A stretch of DNA of 64,000 nt from Micromonospora zingiberis (lineage in GTDB: Bacteria; Actinomycetota; Actinomycetes; Mycobacteriales; Micromonosporaceae). The notes beneath the pieces were generated by a model. That model searched no databases. It was not told the origin of the DNA and saw only the letters and a list, made by a program, of their open reading frames with translations. Of the stretch, positions 17,942 to 27,734 are shown in pieces. Both the position numbers and the translations under genes were made by a program. How positions within the stretch are numbered: the stretch's first letter is position 1; every line of letters begins with the position of its first letter. Location: contig NZ_SJJR01000002.1 of NCBI RefSeq assembly GCF_004331455.1, positions 372,001 through 436,000 on the forward strand, written 5' to 3'.

Positions 17942-18775
17942 GTGAAGACTTCGAACCCGGTACTCGCTCGGCTCGGCCAGGCGGCCGAGCGGGAGCGGGC
18001 CGCCGGGTACGCCCCGACCGGGCCGTACGGACAGCCCGGCTACCCCCAGCAGTACCCGCCGCAGGTCGGCTACCCCGGCGCGCCGGGCTACCCCTCCGCG
18101 CCGCCGGCGGTCACCCCCATGTCGATCGACGACGTGGTGGTCAAGACGGTGACGCTCCTGGCCATCGTCGGCGTTTCCGCCGCAGCGGCCTGGATGTTGG
18201 TGCCCGACGCGCTGCTCGGCGTTGCCTGGATCGGCGCGGCCGTCGTCGGTCTGGTGCTCGGTCTGATCATCTCGTTCTCCCGGATGGCGAACCCGGCGCT
18301 GGTCGTCGCGTACGCCCTCGTCGAGGGCGTCCTCGTCGGCGCGGTCAGCAAGTTCTTCGAGGCGCGCTACCCGGGCATCGTCATCCAGGCGGTCGTCGCC
18401 ACCTTCGGCGTCTTCTTCGTGATGACCATGCTCTACAAGGCGCGGGTCATCCGGGCCACGCCGAAGTTCACCAAGGGTCTGATCGCGGTGATGGCGGGCC
18501 TGTTCGCCGTCATGATGATCAACTTCGTGTTGGCGTTGTTCGGCGTGAACACCGGCCTGCGTGACGGTGGCCCGTGGGCCATCGGCTTCAGCCTGATCTG
18601 CATCGTGGTCGCCTCGCTGAGCTTCGTACTCAGCTTCAAGGAGGTCGAGGACGGCGTCCGGATGGGGCTGCCGCAGCGGTACTCCTGGGTCGCCGCGTTC
18701 GGCATCCTGGTCAGCCTGATCTGGCTCTACATCGAGATCCTTCGACTGCTGAGCTACTTCCAGGGCGACGACTGA
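17942..18775 (+). CDS. Bax inhibitor-1/YccA family membrane protein
   Basis: 277 residues from GTG 17942, with an AGGGAGG ribosome site upstream. The N-terminal 60 residues form a cytoplasmic Gly/Tyr/Pro-rich tail (GYPQQYPPQVGYPGAPGYP). About seven membrane segments follow, ending with the family's C-terminal pattern KEVEDGVRMGLPQRYSWVAAFGILVSLIWLYIEILRLL. Members of this family are proton/calcium-leak type channels or protease modulators; the bacterial role is uncertain. Monocistronic, followed by a terminator. Confidence 0.92.
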   Translation: MKTSNPVLARLGQAAERERAAGYAPTGPYGQPGYPQQYPPQVGYPGAPGYPSAPPAVTPMSIDDVVVKTVTLLAIVGVSAAAAWMLVPDALLGVAWIGAAVVGLVLGLIISFSRMANPALVVAYALVEGVLVGAVSKFFEARYPGIVIQAVVATFGVFFVMTMLYKARVIRATPKFTKGLIAVMAGLFAVMMINFVLALFGVNTGLRDGGPWAIGFSLICIVVASLSFVLSFKEVEDGVRMGLPQRYSWVAAFGILVSLIWLYIEILRLLSYFQGDD

Positions 18776-18797
18776 CCGCGCCGCCCAGCGACCGACC

Positions 18798-18827
18798 GGC
18801 GCCCGCTCCCCACTGGGGACGGGCGCC
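18798..18827 (+). terminator. hairpin terminator after the Bax-inhibitor-like gene
   Basis: Arms GGCGCCCGCTCCCC and GGGGACGGGCGCC pair over 13 bp with one bulge and a very short loop, 22 nt after the stop. Confidence 0.75.
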
Positions 18828-18902
18828 GTCGTCATTTCCACCCGGACCTGTGCTCGGCGGCACGGCGCGCGGGGCGGGTGGCGGGATGGATAGGGTTCGG
18901 AT

Positions 18903-19223
18903 GTGCAGGACGTGGATCTGGGTCGCGGCGTGGAACTGATGGTGCGGCAGGTCGGACACTGGCAGCAGCCACGGTGGTCCGCCGTTGCGGCCGGCGGCAA
19001 CGTGGCCCGAGGCGATCTGGTGCACCGGCTGGTGCAGGAGATCGCCAACCTGACCGCCGACGCGGAAGGCCAGCCCCGGCGAGACGTGCCTCGACTCGAC
19101 AACGACCTGGCCCTGCCCGACCAGCTGCGGGTCGTCGCGGCGGATCTGCTCGCCGCCGGACCGCCTGCGGAGGTCCTGGCCCGAGCCGCCGCCCAGGTCG
19201 CGGCGACCCGGGCGGCGCTGTAG
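18903..19223 (+). CDS. small conserved-looking protein, function unknown
   Basis: 106 residues from GTG 18903. No membrane segment and no recognised domain. Sequence is mixed helical with WQQPRWSAVAAGGNVARGDLVHRLVQEIANL and a C-terminal acidic/alanine helix (DQLRVVAADLLAAGPPAEVLARAAAQVAATRAAL). Codon positions are GC-skewed as in neighbouring genes, which supports it being real. It is convergent with the thiolase gene, whose stop is 20 nt away. A long antisense frame covers the same DNA but is judged a shadow. Confidence 0.7.
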   Translation: MQDVDLGRGVELMVRQVGHWQQPRWSAVAAGGNVARGDLVHRLVQEIANLTADAEGQPRRDVPRLDNDLALPDQLRVVAADLLAAGPPAEVLARAAAQVAATRAAL

Positions 19224-19243
19224 GACGACCCTGGGCCGGAACG

Positions 19244-20503
19244 TCAGCTGAGGCGTTCCAGAACCATCGCCATGCCCTGGCCACCGCCGACACACATGGT
19301 TTCCAGGCCGATGGTCTTGTCGTGCCACTGCAGGGCGTTGAGCAGCGTGCCGGTGATCCGGGCACCGGTCATCCCGAACGGGTGGCCGACGGCGATCGCA
19401 CCGCCCATCACGTTCAGCTTCTCCTCGGGGATGCCGAGCTGACGGTACGACGGGATCACCTGGGCGGCGAACGCCTCGTTGATCTCGACGAGATCGACAT
19501 CGGCGATGGTCATGCCGGCCCGATCGAGTGCCTGCCGGCTCGCCTCGACGGGACCGAGCCCCATGATCTCCGGTGACAGCGCGGTGACGCCGGTGGAGAC
19601 GATCCGGGCCAGCGGGGTGATCCCCAACTCCTGCGCCCGCTGGGCGCTCATCACGACCACCGCGGCGGCCCCGTCGTTGAGCGGGCAGCAGTTGCCGGCG
19701 GTGATCCGACCGTCGGGCCGGAAGACCGGCTGCAACGTGGAGACCGCCGCCAGGTTCACCCCCGGGCGTGGACCGTCGTCGGTGTTGACCACCGTGCCGT
19801 CCGGGGTGGTGACGGGAGTGATCTCGCGGGCCCAGAACCCGTCCGCGATAGCCTTCTCGGCCAGGTTCTGGCTGCGTACGCCGAACGCGTCCATCTCCGC
19901 GCGGGACACGTCGTACACCTGGGCCAGGTTTTCCGCAGTTTGCCCCATGGCGAGGTAGACGTCGGGGAGTGCGCCCTCGTCGCGTGGGTCGGTCCAGACC
20001 GGGGCGCCGGCCTCGGCGCGGGCCACGGACCGCTGCTGCGCCTCGGCGAAGCGTGGGTTCTCCCAGCGCCCCAGCAGGGCCTGTGCCTCGGCCGGCAGAC
20101 CGTCCGAGCTGCCCCGGGCGTACCGGGAGACGGCCTCGACCCCGGCGGAGACGAAGACGTCGCCCTCGCCGGCCCGGATCGCGTGCATCGCCATCCGGGT
20201 GGTCTGCAACGACGAGGCGCAGTAGCGGGTGAGCGTCGCGCCGGGCAGCCGGTCGAGGCCCATCAGGATGGCGACCACCCGGGCCATGTTGAAGCCCTGC
20301 TCGCCGCCGGGCAGGCCGCACCCCAGATAGAGGTCGTCGATCTCCTGCCGGTCGAGCTGCGGGACCTTGTCCAGGGCTGCCTGCACGATGGTGGCGGCGA
20401 GGTCGTCCGGGCGTAGGTCACGGAGGGAGCCCTTGTGGGCCCGACCGATGGGCGAGCGGGCGGTGGCGACGATCACGGCATCGCGGGGCGACTCAATCGG
20501 CAT
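19244..20503 (-). CDS. acetyl-CoA C-acyltransferase (thiolase)
   Basis: 419 residues, a thiolase releasing or condensing acetyl-CoA in fatty-acid beta-oxidation (FadA3-like by synteny with Rv1074c). Active-site Cys95 in [10 protein letters not shown], the NEAFAAQ motif, His in [16 protein letters not shown] and the second Cys (about 404) in [13 protein letters not shown] are all present. The ATG at 20503 has little room for a leader. Just upstream, a short dyad GTTAC...GTTAAC (20512-20528 on the other strand) may be an operator. Confidence 0.93.
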   Translation of the reverse strand: MPIESPRDAVIVATARSPIGRAHKGSLRDLRPDDLAATIVQAALDKVPQLDRQEIDDLYLGCGLPGGEQGFNMARVVAILMGLDRLPGATLTRYCASSLQTTRMAMHAIRAGEGDVFVSAGVEAVSRYARGSSDGLPAEAQALLGRWENPRFAEAQQRSVARAEAGAPVWTDPRDEGALPDVYLAMGQTAENLAQVYDVSRAEMDAFGVRSQNLAEKAIADGFWAREITPVTTPDGTVVNTDDGPRPGVNLAAVSTLQPVFRPDGRITAGNCCPLNDGAAAVVVMSAQRAQELGITPLARIVSTGVTALSPEIMGLGPVEASRQALDRAGMTIADVDLVEINEAFAAQVIPSYRQLGIPEEKLNVMGGAIAVGHPFGMTGARITGTLLNALQWHDKTIGLETMCVGGGQGMAMVLERLS

Positions 20504-20511
20504 GCCCCAAC

Positions 20512-20528
20512 GTTAACCCGTCAGTAAC
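20512..20528. promoter_or_regulatory. short AT-rich dyad upstream of thiolase, possible operator
   Basis: 17-nt imperfect palindrome with half-sites GTTA and TAAC, 8 nt before the thiolase start, in otherwise GC-rich DNA. Its location fits a TetR/GntR-type repressor site for fatty-acid genes, but no matching regulator is in the window. Confidence 0.35.
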
Positions 20529-20578
20529 TTACGGCGGAAGCTGCCGCCACGGACGGCGGGCCGGCGTACGGTCAGGGG

Positions 20579-21382
20579 TCAGTGGCGGGGTGTGACCGCC
20601 GCGGCGGCGGCCACCGCCGGCAGCAGCGCGTGTGCCCAGACCCGGTAGCCGTCGGCGGAGGGGTGGTAGCCGTCGTGGCAGAACGTGCCGGCGTCGGCGC
20701 GGAAGACCGGACCGGTCTCGGTGGCCAGGTCGACCACCGTCCCCCCGGCGTCGAGGACCGCCTTTGTCTGGGCCCGGCCGACCCGGCGGCCGACCCAGCC
20801 GACGACCTGACGTAGCGGCGGGGCGATGGCCCGTACCGCGCCGAGGTCCGGGCAGGTGCCGACGACGACCTCGACCCCGGCCTGGCGTAGCCGGTGCACG
20901 GCCGCGCCGAGGTAGGCGGCGGCATCGGCCGGACGGCGCAGGCTGGTGGCGTCGTTCGCCCCGATCAGGACGACCGCCACGTCTGGCTGTTCGCCCAGCA
21001 AAGCCCGAGCCACCTGGGTCGCCAGGTCGGTGGAGCGCGAACCGGAGACACCGACGCTGGACAGGCGTACCCGTCGCCCGGTCGGCCCTTCCGCGAGAAG
21101 CTCGGCCAGCTGCCCGCCGATGGTGTCGCCGAGGCGATCGACACCGACCCCGAGAGCGGACGAGTCACCGAGCAGCACCAGACGCAGCGGCGGGGCATCG
21201 GCGCGGCCCACCGTCGCGCGCAACGCCAGGCCCAACTCGGGCTGGGCGTAGCGGCGGCTGCGGGCCAGCACGGCCTGTCCGGCGAGTACGGCCGCCCCAC
21301 CGAGCGTGCCGGCGACCAGCGAGGCAGCCGCGGTACGGGCCAGCCAGCCGGCCACCCGGACTCCGGACGACCTGGTGTTCAT
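20579..21382 (-). CDS. SGNH/GDSL hydrolase, membrane-anchored or secreted
   Basis: 267 residues. An N-terminal hydrophobic segment (about 13-40, AGWLARTAAASLVAGTLGGAAVLAG) anchors or exports the protein. SGNH blocks: block I VLLGDSSALGVGV with the Ser nucleophile, block II Gly in VGVSGSRS, block III VVLIGANDATSL, and block V DGYHPSADGY with Asp and His. An esterase or lipase acting outside the membrane is inferred. Start ATG 21382 is chosen because the longer frame upstream overlaps the paralogue. Paralogue of the next upstream gene and transcribed with it. Confidence 0.85.
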   Translation of the reverse strand: MNTRSSGVRVAGWLARTAAASLVAGTLGGAAVLAGQAVLARSRRYAQPELGLALRATVGRADAPPLRLVLLGDSSALGVGVDRLGDTIGGQLAELLAEGPTGRRVRLSSVGVSGSRSTDLATQVARALLGEQPDVAVVLIGANDATSLRRPADAAAYLGAAVHRLRQAGVEVVVGTCPDLGAVRAIAPPLRQVVGWVGRRVGRAQTKAVLDAGGTVVDLATETGPVFRADAGTFCHDGYHPSADGYRVWAHALLPAVAAAAAVTPRH

Positions 21383-21434
21383 CTCGTTGCCCCGGTGGGC
21401 GGGCCCGCGTTGTGCGGGGGCCTGATCCGCTCGG

Positions 21435-22484
21435 TCATTTGAGTTCCTCCACTGCGGGTGAGTCGACGCCGGCCGGCTGTGACACCGCACCGACACCGAA
21501 CAGCCCTCGGCGACGCAGCTGCGCCCAGCGACCGCCCGGACCGCTCTCGCTGCCACGGACCTGCGTGCCGCTGACCTCCGTGCCCGGACGTCGAGCCGCT
21601 TCGTGAGCGGCCTTCGGCAACGACCGTACGCCTTCGACGCGCGTTGGCGAAGGCCTGCGTTCCGCTCCGTAACCGAGCGCGGCGAGCACCGTGGGCAGGA
21701 TGGCGGCGGCAGCCATCGCGTACCCCTCGGCGGAGGGGTGGAACCGGTCCCAGGCGAACATCCGTCCCGGTTCGGCGGTGAAGCGTGGACCCAGCAGATC
21801 GCCGAGGGAGACCGTCCAGCCGCCCGCCGAGACCACGGCGATGGTCTGCGCGGCGGCGAGCTGGCGGCTCCACCGGCGGGCCAGCCACCGCAGCGGCGGC
21901 TGGATGGGACGGATCGCCCCCAGATCGGGGCAGGTGCCGACGACCACCTCGGCCCCGGCCGCGCGGAGGGCCCGGACCCCCTCGACGAGGTGCCGTACGG
22001 CCAGGCTGGGCGGCGTACGGTTGGTCACGTCGTTGCCGCCGATCAGGATCACCGCGACGTCGGGATCGCACTCCAGGGCCGCCTCGACCTGGAACCTCAG
22101 GCCGGCCGAGATGGCACCCACCACGGCGAAGCGATGCAGGCGTACGGGACGCTGGAGCCGCCGGGACAGCCCGGTGGCCAGCAGCGCGCCGGGTGTCTCC
22201 CGCCGACGGTGCACCCCGTATCCGGCGGCGGAGGAGTCGCCGAGCACGACCATGGTCAGGGCCGGGCCGGGAAACTTCGCACCGTAGACCCCGTCACAGC
22301 GCGGTGGGGGTGCCTCCGCCATCGGGATGGTGCGGCGGGCCTGGCGGGCCTGACCGAACAGTACGCCGGTGGCGGCTGCGGCCGTCACCGTGGCGGCACC
22401 GGTGCCGATCGCCGCCAGCCGGGCCACCCGCCACGCGCGCTGCCAGCGCGGGCGGTCAGGTACGACAGAACCAACGGCCCCCAT
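21435..22484 (-). CDS. SGNH/GDSL hydrolase, membrane-anchored or secreted (paralogue)
   Basis: 349 residues. N-terminal membrane segment about 20-44, then SGNH blocks VVLGDSSAAGYGV, VVGAIS, VILIGGNDVTN and DRFHPSAEGYAM. Shares with the downstream gene the near-identical stretch AEVVVGTCPDLGAIRPI, so the pair arose by tandem duplication. Unlike its neighbour it has a 70-residue basic, low-complexity C-terminal tail after the catalytic domain. By position the pair corresponds to Rv1075c between thiolase and cbs. Confidence 0.85.
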   Translation of the reverse strand: MGAVGSVVPDRPRWQRAWRVARLAAIGTGAATVTAAAATGVLFGQARQARRTIPMAEAPPPRCDGVYGAKFPGPALTMVVLGDSSAAGYGVHRRRETPGALLATGLSRRLQRPVRLHRFAVVGAISAGLRFQVEAALECDPDVAVILIGGNDVTNRTPPSLAVRHLVEGVRALRAAGAEVVVGTCPDLGAIRPIQPPLRWLARRWSRQLAAAQTIAVVSAGGWTVSLGDLLGPRFTAEPGRMFAWDRFHPSAEGYAMAAAAILPTVLAALGYGAERRPSPTRVEGVRSLPKAAHEAARRPGTEVSGTQVRGSESGPGGRWAQLRRRGLFGVGAVSQPAGVDSPAVEELK

Positions 22485-22621
22485 ACCGCGACATTAGCGC
22501 GCCGGTCCGACGTGTCGCTGTGCGCGTACGGCGCCCCGGTGCCTGGAATCCGACCGCTCTGGGTATTTGATTGAGGGTGTTGCGTCGGTTCGTCACGCTG
22601 CACGTGGAGAGGAGCACGACG

Positions 22622-22978
22622 ATGGCTAGGACGTTGAAGCGGGGTGCCGCCTTCGTGGCCCTGGGCCGGGCCCTGACCTCCGGTGCTCGGGGCGGCCCAT
22701 CGCTCGGCGCGCGGATCGGCGCGTTGCCCAGGATGATCGCCGCCACCGCCCGAGGACGGTACGACGGCGGGCTGCGGCTGGCCATGATGACGGCGGCGAC
22801 GGCGTACATCGTCTCCCCGATCGACGCGGTCCCGGAGATGTTCCTGACCGTGTTCGGGCTGATCGACGACGCGGTGATGGTCACCTGGCTGGCCGGGGCC
22901 GTGCTCGCCGAGACCGAACGCTTCCTGGAGTGGGAGGCACGTCGCAGCTCTGTGGTCCCCGGGCACGTGGTGCCCTGA
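22622..22978 (+). CDS. YkvA/DUF1232 family small membrane protein
   Basis: 118 residues from ATG 22622, preceded by a purine-rich GGAGAGGAGC site. The DUF1232 core YDGGLRLAMMTAATAYIVSPIDAVPEMFLTVFGLIDDAVMVTWLAG is diagnostic: one or two membrane helices with the conserved SPIDxxPE motif. Function unknown in bacteria. It diverges from the SGNH pair and precedes cbs by 85 nt. Confidence 0.88.
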   Translation: MARTLKRGAAFVALGRALTSGARGGPSLGARIGALPRMIAATARGRYDGGLRLAMMTAATAYIVSPIDAVPEMFLTVFGLIDDAVMVTWLAGAVLAETERFLEWEARRSSVVPGHVVP

Positions 22979-23063
22979 CCCGACGTACCCTGGGCGCGGG
23001 AATCTCACGGAGTCACCCGCCCCGGCCTGCGGCGCCGGCGCCGGAGGAGAAGGGCACAACGAG

Positions 23064-24434
<1,371 letters not shown>

Positions 24435-24448
24435 TCCCGACCGAGCCG

Positions 24449-24483
24449 CGAGGCCCTCTTCCCGATGCGGGAAGGGGGCCTCG
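24449..24483 (+). terminator. hairpin terminator after cbs
   Basis: 16-bp stem (CGAGGCCCTCTTCCCG with a G-U pair in the complement) and a 3-nt loop, 14 nt past the stop. Confidence 0.82.
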
Positions 24484-24570
24484 GTGCACAGCGGGCACAC
24501 AACCTTTGCAAAGCCGGCGCCGATCCTCCGTCCCTACCGTCGCGGTCAGCGACCACGACAGGAGGCGACG

Positions 24571-25500
24571 ATGGGGTACGACGACCATGAGGGGCAGCGG
24601 GTCAGCCGGCGGCGGCTGATCGCCGGGATCGGTTCGGTCGGGCTGGCCGGTCTGCTGGCCGCCTGCACACGCGGCGGCACGGTGACCACGTCGACGGGGG
24701 AGACGATCGCCCCGCAGGCGACCACCACCAGCGACCTGACCTCGTTGTTCGACGGGGCGAACACCTGCACCCTGGCGGCGAGTACCACCCAGGGCCCGTA
24801 CTACTTCGACGCCGACAAGATCCGCAGCGACATCCGGGAGGACCGCGAGGGCGTACGGCTGCGGTTGGCGATCAGGCTGCAGGACAGCGAGCAGTGCGCG
24901 CCGTTGTCGAACGCGGTGGTGGAGATCTGGCACTGCGACGCGGCCGGGCTCTACTCCGGCGCCGAGGCACAGTCGTCCGGCGCCAACGGCGCCTCCGGCG
25001 GCGGCATGCCCCCCGGCGGCGGCACCCCGCCGAGTGGGGCACCCGCGGGCGGTCCCGGCAGCGGCGGTCCGGCCGGCGGCGGTCCGGGCGGGGCGCCCGG
25101 CGCCACCCCGGCTGACGGTGCCTCCGGCGGCGGCGACATGGCCGACCTGACCCCGACCGACGATCAGCGCTACCTGCGGGGGGCCCAGGTGACCAACGCC
25201 GACGGCATCGTCGAGTTCACCACCATCTGGCCCGGCTGGTACCGGGGTCGCACCGTGCACATCCACGCGATGGTGCACGTCGACAATGCCCGGGTGCTGA
25301 CCACCCAGGTGATGTTCGACGAGGCGCTGAACGCGAAGGTCTACGCGAACCAGCCGTACGCGGCGCACACCGGTCGGGACACCTTGAACGACAACGACTC
25401 CATCTACGCCGACAGCATGCTGTTGACGGTGCGCGAGGAGGGCGACGGCTACCTCGGCGTGATCAACTTCGGAGTCGACGCCGACCAGGACGGGACCTGA
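24571..25500 (+). CDS. Tat-exported intradiol ring-cleavage dioxygenase-like protein with Gly-rich insert
   Basis: 309 residues. N-terminus has a twin-arginine motif (VSRRRLIAGIGSVG) and a lipobox (GLLAAC), so a Tat-exported lipoprotein is likely. The dioxygenase fold shows STTQGPYYFD, NAVVEIWHCDAAGLYSG, IWPGWYRGRTVHIHAMVHV, with Tyr, Tyr, His and His available as non-haem Fe(III) ligands. Between the WHCDAAGLYSG strand and YLRGAQVTN lies a low-complexity insert of about 55 residues rich in Gly, Pro, Ala and Ser. Start ATG 24571 has AGGAGG at 24560-24565. Substrate unknown; exported members are poorly studied. Confidence 0.88.
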   Translation: MGYDDHEGQRVSRRRLIAGIGSVGLAGLLAACTRGGTVTTSTGETIAPQATTTSDLTSLFDGANTCTLAASTTQGPYYFDADKIRSDIREDREGVRLRLAIRLQDSEQCAPLSNAVVEIWHCDAAGLYSGAEAQSSGANGASGGGMPPGGGTPPSGAPAGGPGSGGPAGGGPGGAPGATPADGASGGGDMADLTPTDDQRYLRGAQVTNADGIVEFTTIWPGWYRGRTVHIHAMVHVDNARVLTTQVMFDEALNAKVYANQPYAAHTGRDTLNDNDSIYADSMLLTVREEGDGYLGVINFGVDADQDGT

Positions 25501-25607
25501 GACGCCCCCGACAGCCACGCCCCCGGCAGCGCCGAGCACCGCCCACCCGTCCTGGCCATGTGAATGTCCAGACCCCTCCCGCCGGGCAGCGACACCCTCC
25601 AGTACGC

Positions 25608-25678
25608 CCTTTGCTCTGCTTCAACCGACGCCACGATTGTCGCGGGAAAACTGTGCGCGGATTGAAGCAGAGCAAAGG
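25608..25678. repeat. 17-bp perfect inverted repeat with 37-nt loop
   Basis: Arms CCTTTGCTCTGCTTCAA (25608-25624) and its complement (25662-25678). It lies between two convergent genes and could terminate both; it is a different family from the other hairpins here. The flanking DNA 25501-25757 carries no gene. Confidence 0.85.
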
Positions 25679-25757
25679 AGGCGCAAGGGAGGTGGCGGGT
25701 GGCGAGCAAGGGGGTGAGCAGGGCGGGAGCGGCGAGTGGGCGGGAACGGGGAGTGGG

Positions 25758-26267
25758 TCAGAGTGGGCGGGTGTAGCGCAGCTGTGGGGTGTGCACGTTG
25801 CCGATTCGCTCGTCGCGCTGCGCCCCGGTCGACCGCCAGCCGCCGCGTTCGTAGAAGCGGCGGGCGTGGGCGTTGTCGCGTAGCACCCAGAGCACCGCGT
25901 GCTGCCAGCCTCGCTGCCGCATCGCAGCCAACGCGTCGAGCATCAGCTCCCGGCCGACGCCCCGGCCGCGTTCGGCCGGGTCGAGGTGGATGGCGTTGAG
26001 GAGGCCGGTCCCCGGGTCGCCCTCGTCGTCCGGGCCGAGGTAGCTGAAGCCGGCCAGCGTGCCGTCCCGCTCGGCCACCGTCATCCGGTGGTCGGTCTGC
26101 TCGTAGGCCCACCGGATCGACCAGTACTCGCCCATCGCCTCGGGCGTCGGGTCGGCCAGCGCCTCGGGCGGCAGGAACGACGAGTACGCGGCGACCCGCG
26201 AACGCTGGTGCAGCCGGCCCACCGCCAGCAGATCGTCAATGGTCGCGGCACGCAGCGTGACAGTCAC
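25758..26267 (-). CDS. GNAT-family N-acetyltransferase
   Basis: 169 residues. GNAT motifs: [18 protein letters not shown] at the N-terminus, [21 protein letters not shown] forming the acetyl-CoA pyrophosphate loop, and [20 protein letters not shown] near the C-terminus. The acceptor is unknown; the RimI-like architecture fits protein or small-molecule acetylation. The start overlaps the rnz stop by 4 nt, so it is the second gene of an rnz operon. Confidence 0.88.
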   Translation of the reverse strand: MTVTLRAATIDDLLAVGRLHQRSRVAAYSSFLPPEALADPTPEAMGEYWSIRWAYEQTDHRMTVAERDGTLAGFSYLGPDDEGDPGTGLLNAIHLDPAERGRGVGRELMLDALAAMRQRGWQHAVLWVLRDNAHARRFYERGGWRSTGAQRDERIGNVHTPQLRYTRPL

Positions 26268-27187
26268 CCGGCCGAGGGTACCCGCCGGGGCGGGACCTGC
26301 ACGGTGGTCAAATCTTCGGCGATCACCAGGTCGCCGTCGAAGTGGGCGCGGGCCTCGTCGGCGAAGCGGCGCGGGCCGGCGTACCGCTGGGAGAAGTGGG
26401 TGAGCACGAGCCGGCGTACCCCCGACTCGGCCGCCACCCGGGCGGCCTGGGCGGCGGTGAGGTGACCGACCTCGGCGGCGAGGGCGGCCTCCGACTCCAG
26501 GAAGGTGGCCTCGATCACCAGCAGGTCGGCGTGCTCGGCCAGCGCGTACACCCCGTCGCAGAGGCCGGTGTCCATCACGAAGGCGAACCGCTGCCCGGGC
26601 CGGGGCACGCTCACCTCGTCGCGGGTGACGCGCCGCCCGTCGAGGTCGAGGTGGCCGACGCGCTGCAACTCGCCGACGGCCGGCCCGTCGATGCCGTACG
26701 CGGCCAGCCGCTGCGGCAACATCCGGTAGCTGTCCGGTTCCACCAGCCGATAGCCGTACGTGTCGATCGGGTGCCGCAGCCGGCGGGCCTCCAGCGTGCC
26801 GCAGCGCAGCGGGATGCGCTGCCCGTCCGCCTCGATCGGCGTCACGGCAAGCTCGGCGGTCTCGTAAAAGGAGCTGGCGTGGCGCAGTCGGGCGAAGTAC
26901 TCGGCACCCTCGGCCGGGAAGTGCACCGCCACCGGGCGCGACACCCGGTCCAGGGAGAGCCGCTGGATGGTGCCGGGCAGGCCGAGGCAGTGGTCGCCGT
27001 GGAAGTGGGTGACACAGATCCGGGTCAGGTCGGTGGCGGTGACCGTGGTGTGCAGCAGTTGTCGCTGGCTACCCTCGCCCGGATCGAAGAGGATCACCTC
27101 GTCGTCCCAGCGCAGCACGTACCCGTTGTGGTTGCGTGCCCGGGTCGGGGCCTGACTGGCCGTACCGAGCACCACCAGCTCGCGCAT
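26264..27187 (-). CDS. rnz: ribonuclease Z
   Basis: 307 residues. Metallo-beta-lactamase fold endonuclease that trims tRNA 3' ends. Zinc motif HFHGDH at residues 61-66, N-terminal [22 protein letters not shown], the exosite-related segment, [10 protein letters not shown] and the C-terminal [13 protein letters not shown] with further His ligands. Since tRNA-Leu in this window lacks an encoded CCA, 3' trimming before CCA addition is needed here. Start at ATG 27187; the open frame extends 63 codons further upstream without family similarity. Confidence 0.92.
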   Translation of the reverse strand: MRELVVLGTASQAPTRARNHNGYVLRWDDEVILFDPGEGSQRQLLHTTVTATDLTRICVTHFHGDHCLGLPGTIQRLSLDRVSRPVAVHFPAEGAEYFARLRHASSFYETAELAVTPIEADGQRIPLRCGTLEARRLRHPIDTYGYRLVEPDSYRMLPQRLAAYGIDGPAVGELQRVGHLDLDGRRVTRDEVSVPRPGQRFAFVMDTGLCDGVYALAEHADLLVIEATFLESEAALAAEVGHLTAAQAARVAAESGVRRLVLTHFSQRYAGPRRFADEARAHFDGDLVIAEDLTTVQVPPRRVPSAG

Positions 27188-27581
27188 GGACACGTCGACC
27201 TTCCGCGCCGGCCCGGTCGACCCGGGCATGAAGCGACCCCCGGGGCTTCCGCGCGGACGCGGGCCGACTGGACTGGGTCGGCACCCCGGGGGTCGGGTGG
27301 CTTGTCGTGGATTCGCCGCACCGCTGCCACACGGTCTCGACGACGTCTTACTGCCCGCCTGGGAACAGACGGTCACTGTCGAGGACAGCGGCTAGCGGAC
27401 AGCCACCTCACGAGTCCGATTGCTATACAAGTCTGGACCACCTCCCTTCCCGTGTACCGCCACGCTATCCATCACCGGGGCCAGCGGCAACGGATTTCGA
27501 TCACATCTGTACCGGCCCCGGCAGCCCGGCGGCCATGCGGGGGTCGGCGTCGCCTGGCGGGCGGCTGGCACGATCGCCGTC
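27188..27581. other. intergenic region upstream of rnz, no gene seen
   Basis: Nearly 400 nt with no supported coding sequence. It must contain the rnz promoter on the minus strand. The AT-richest stretch is around 27420-27432 (TGCTATACAAGTC), the best place for a promoter element, but no confident -35/-10 pair was found. Confidence 0.45.
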
Positions 27582-27734
27582 ATGGCGGCTGGCGGCGGTT
27601 GGGGTGCGGCGGCCGTCGTGGCGCTGGTCGGCGCGACCGGCCTGGCGAACCTGACCCAGCAGATCCTCGGCCCACCGGCCGGCCAACCTGATGCTGACGA
27701 GGTGGGCCGACCGGCCGAGCGGGGCGACGGTTAG
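27582..27734 (+). CDS. possible small membrane peptide
   Basis: 50-residue frame with one hydrophobic segment (AAAVVALVGATGLANL) and a polar C-terminal tail, overlapping the 3' end of the opposite M42 gene by 4 nt. There is no clear ribosome site. It may be a real small gene or a chance frame. Confidence 0.28.
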   Translation: MAAGGGWGAAAVVALVGATGLANLTQQILGPPAGQPDADEVGRPAERGDG

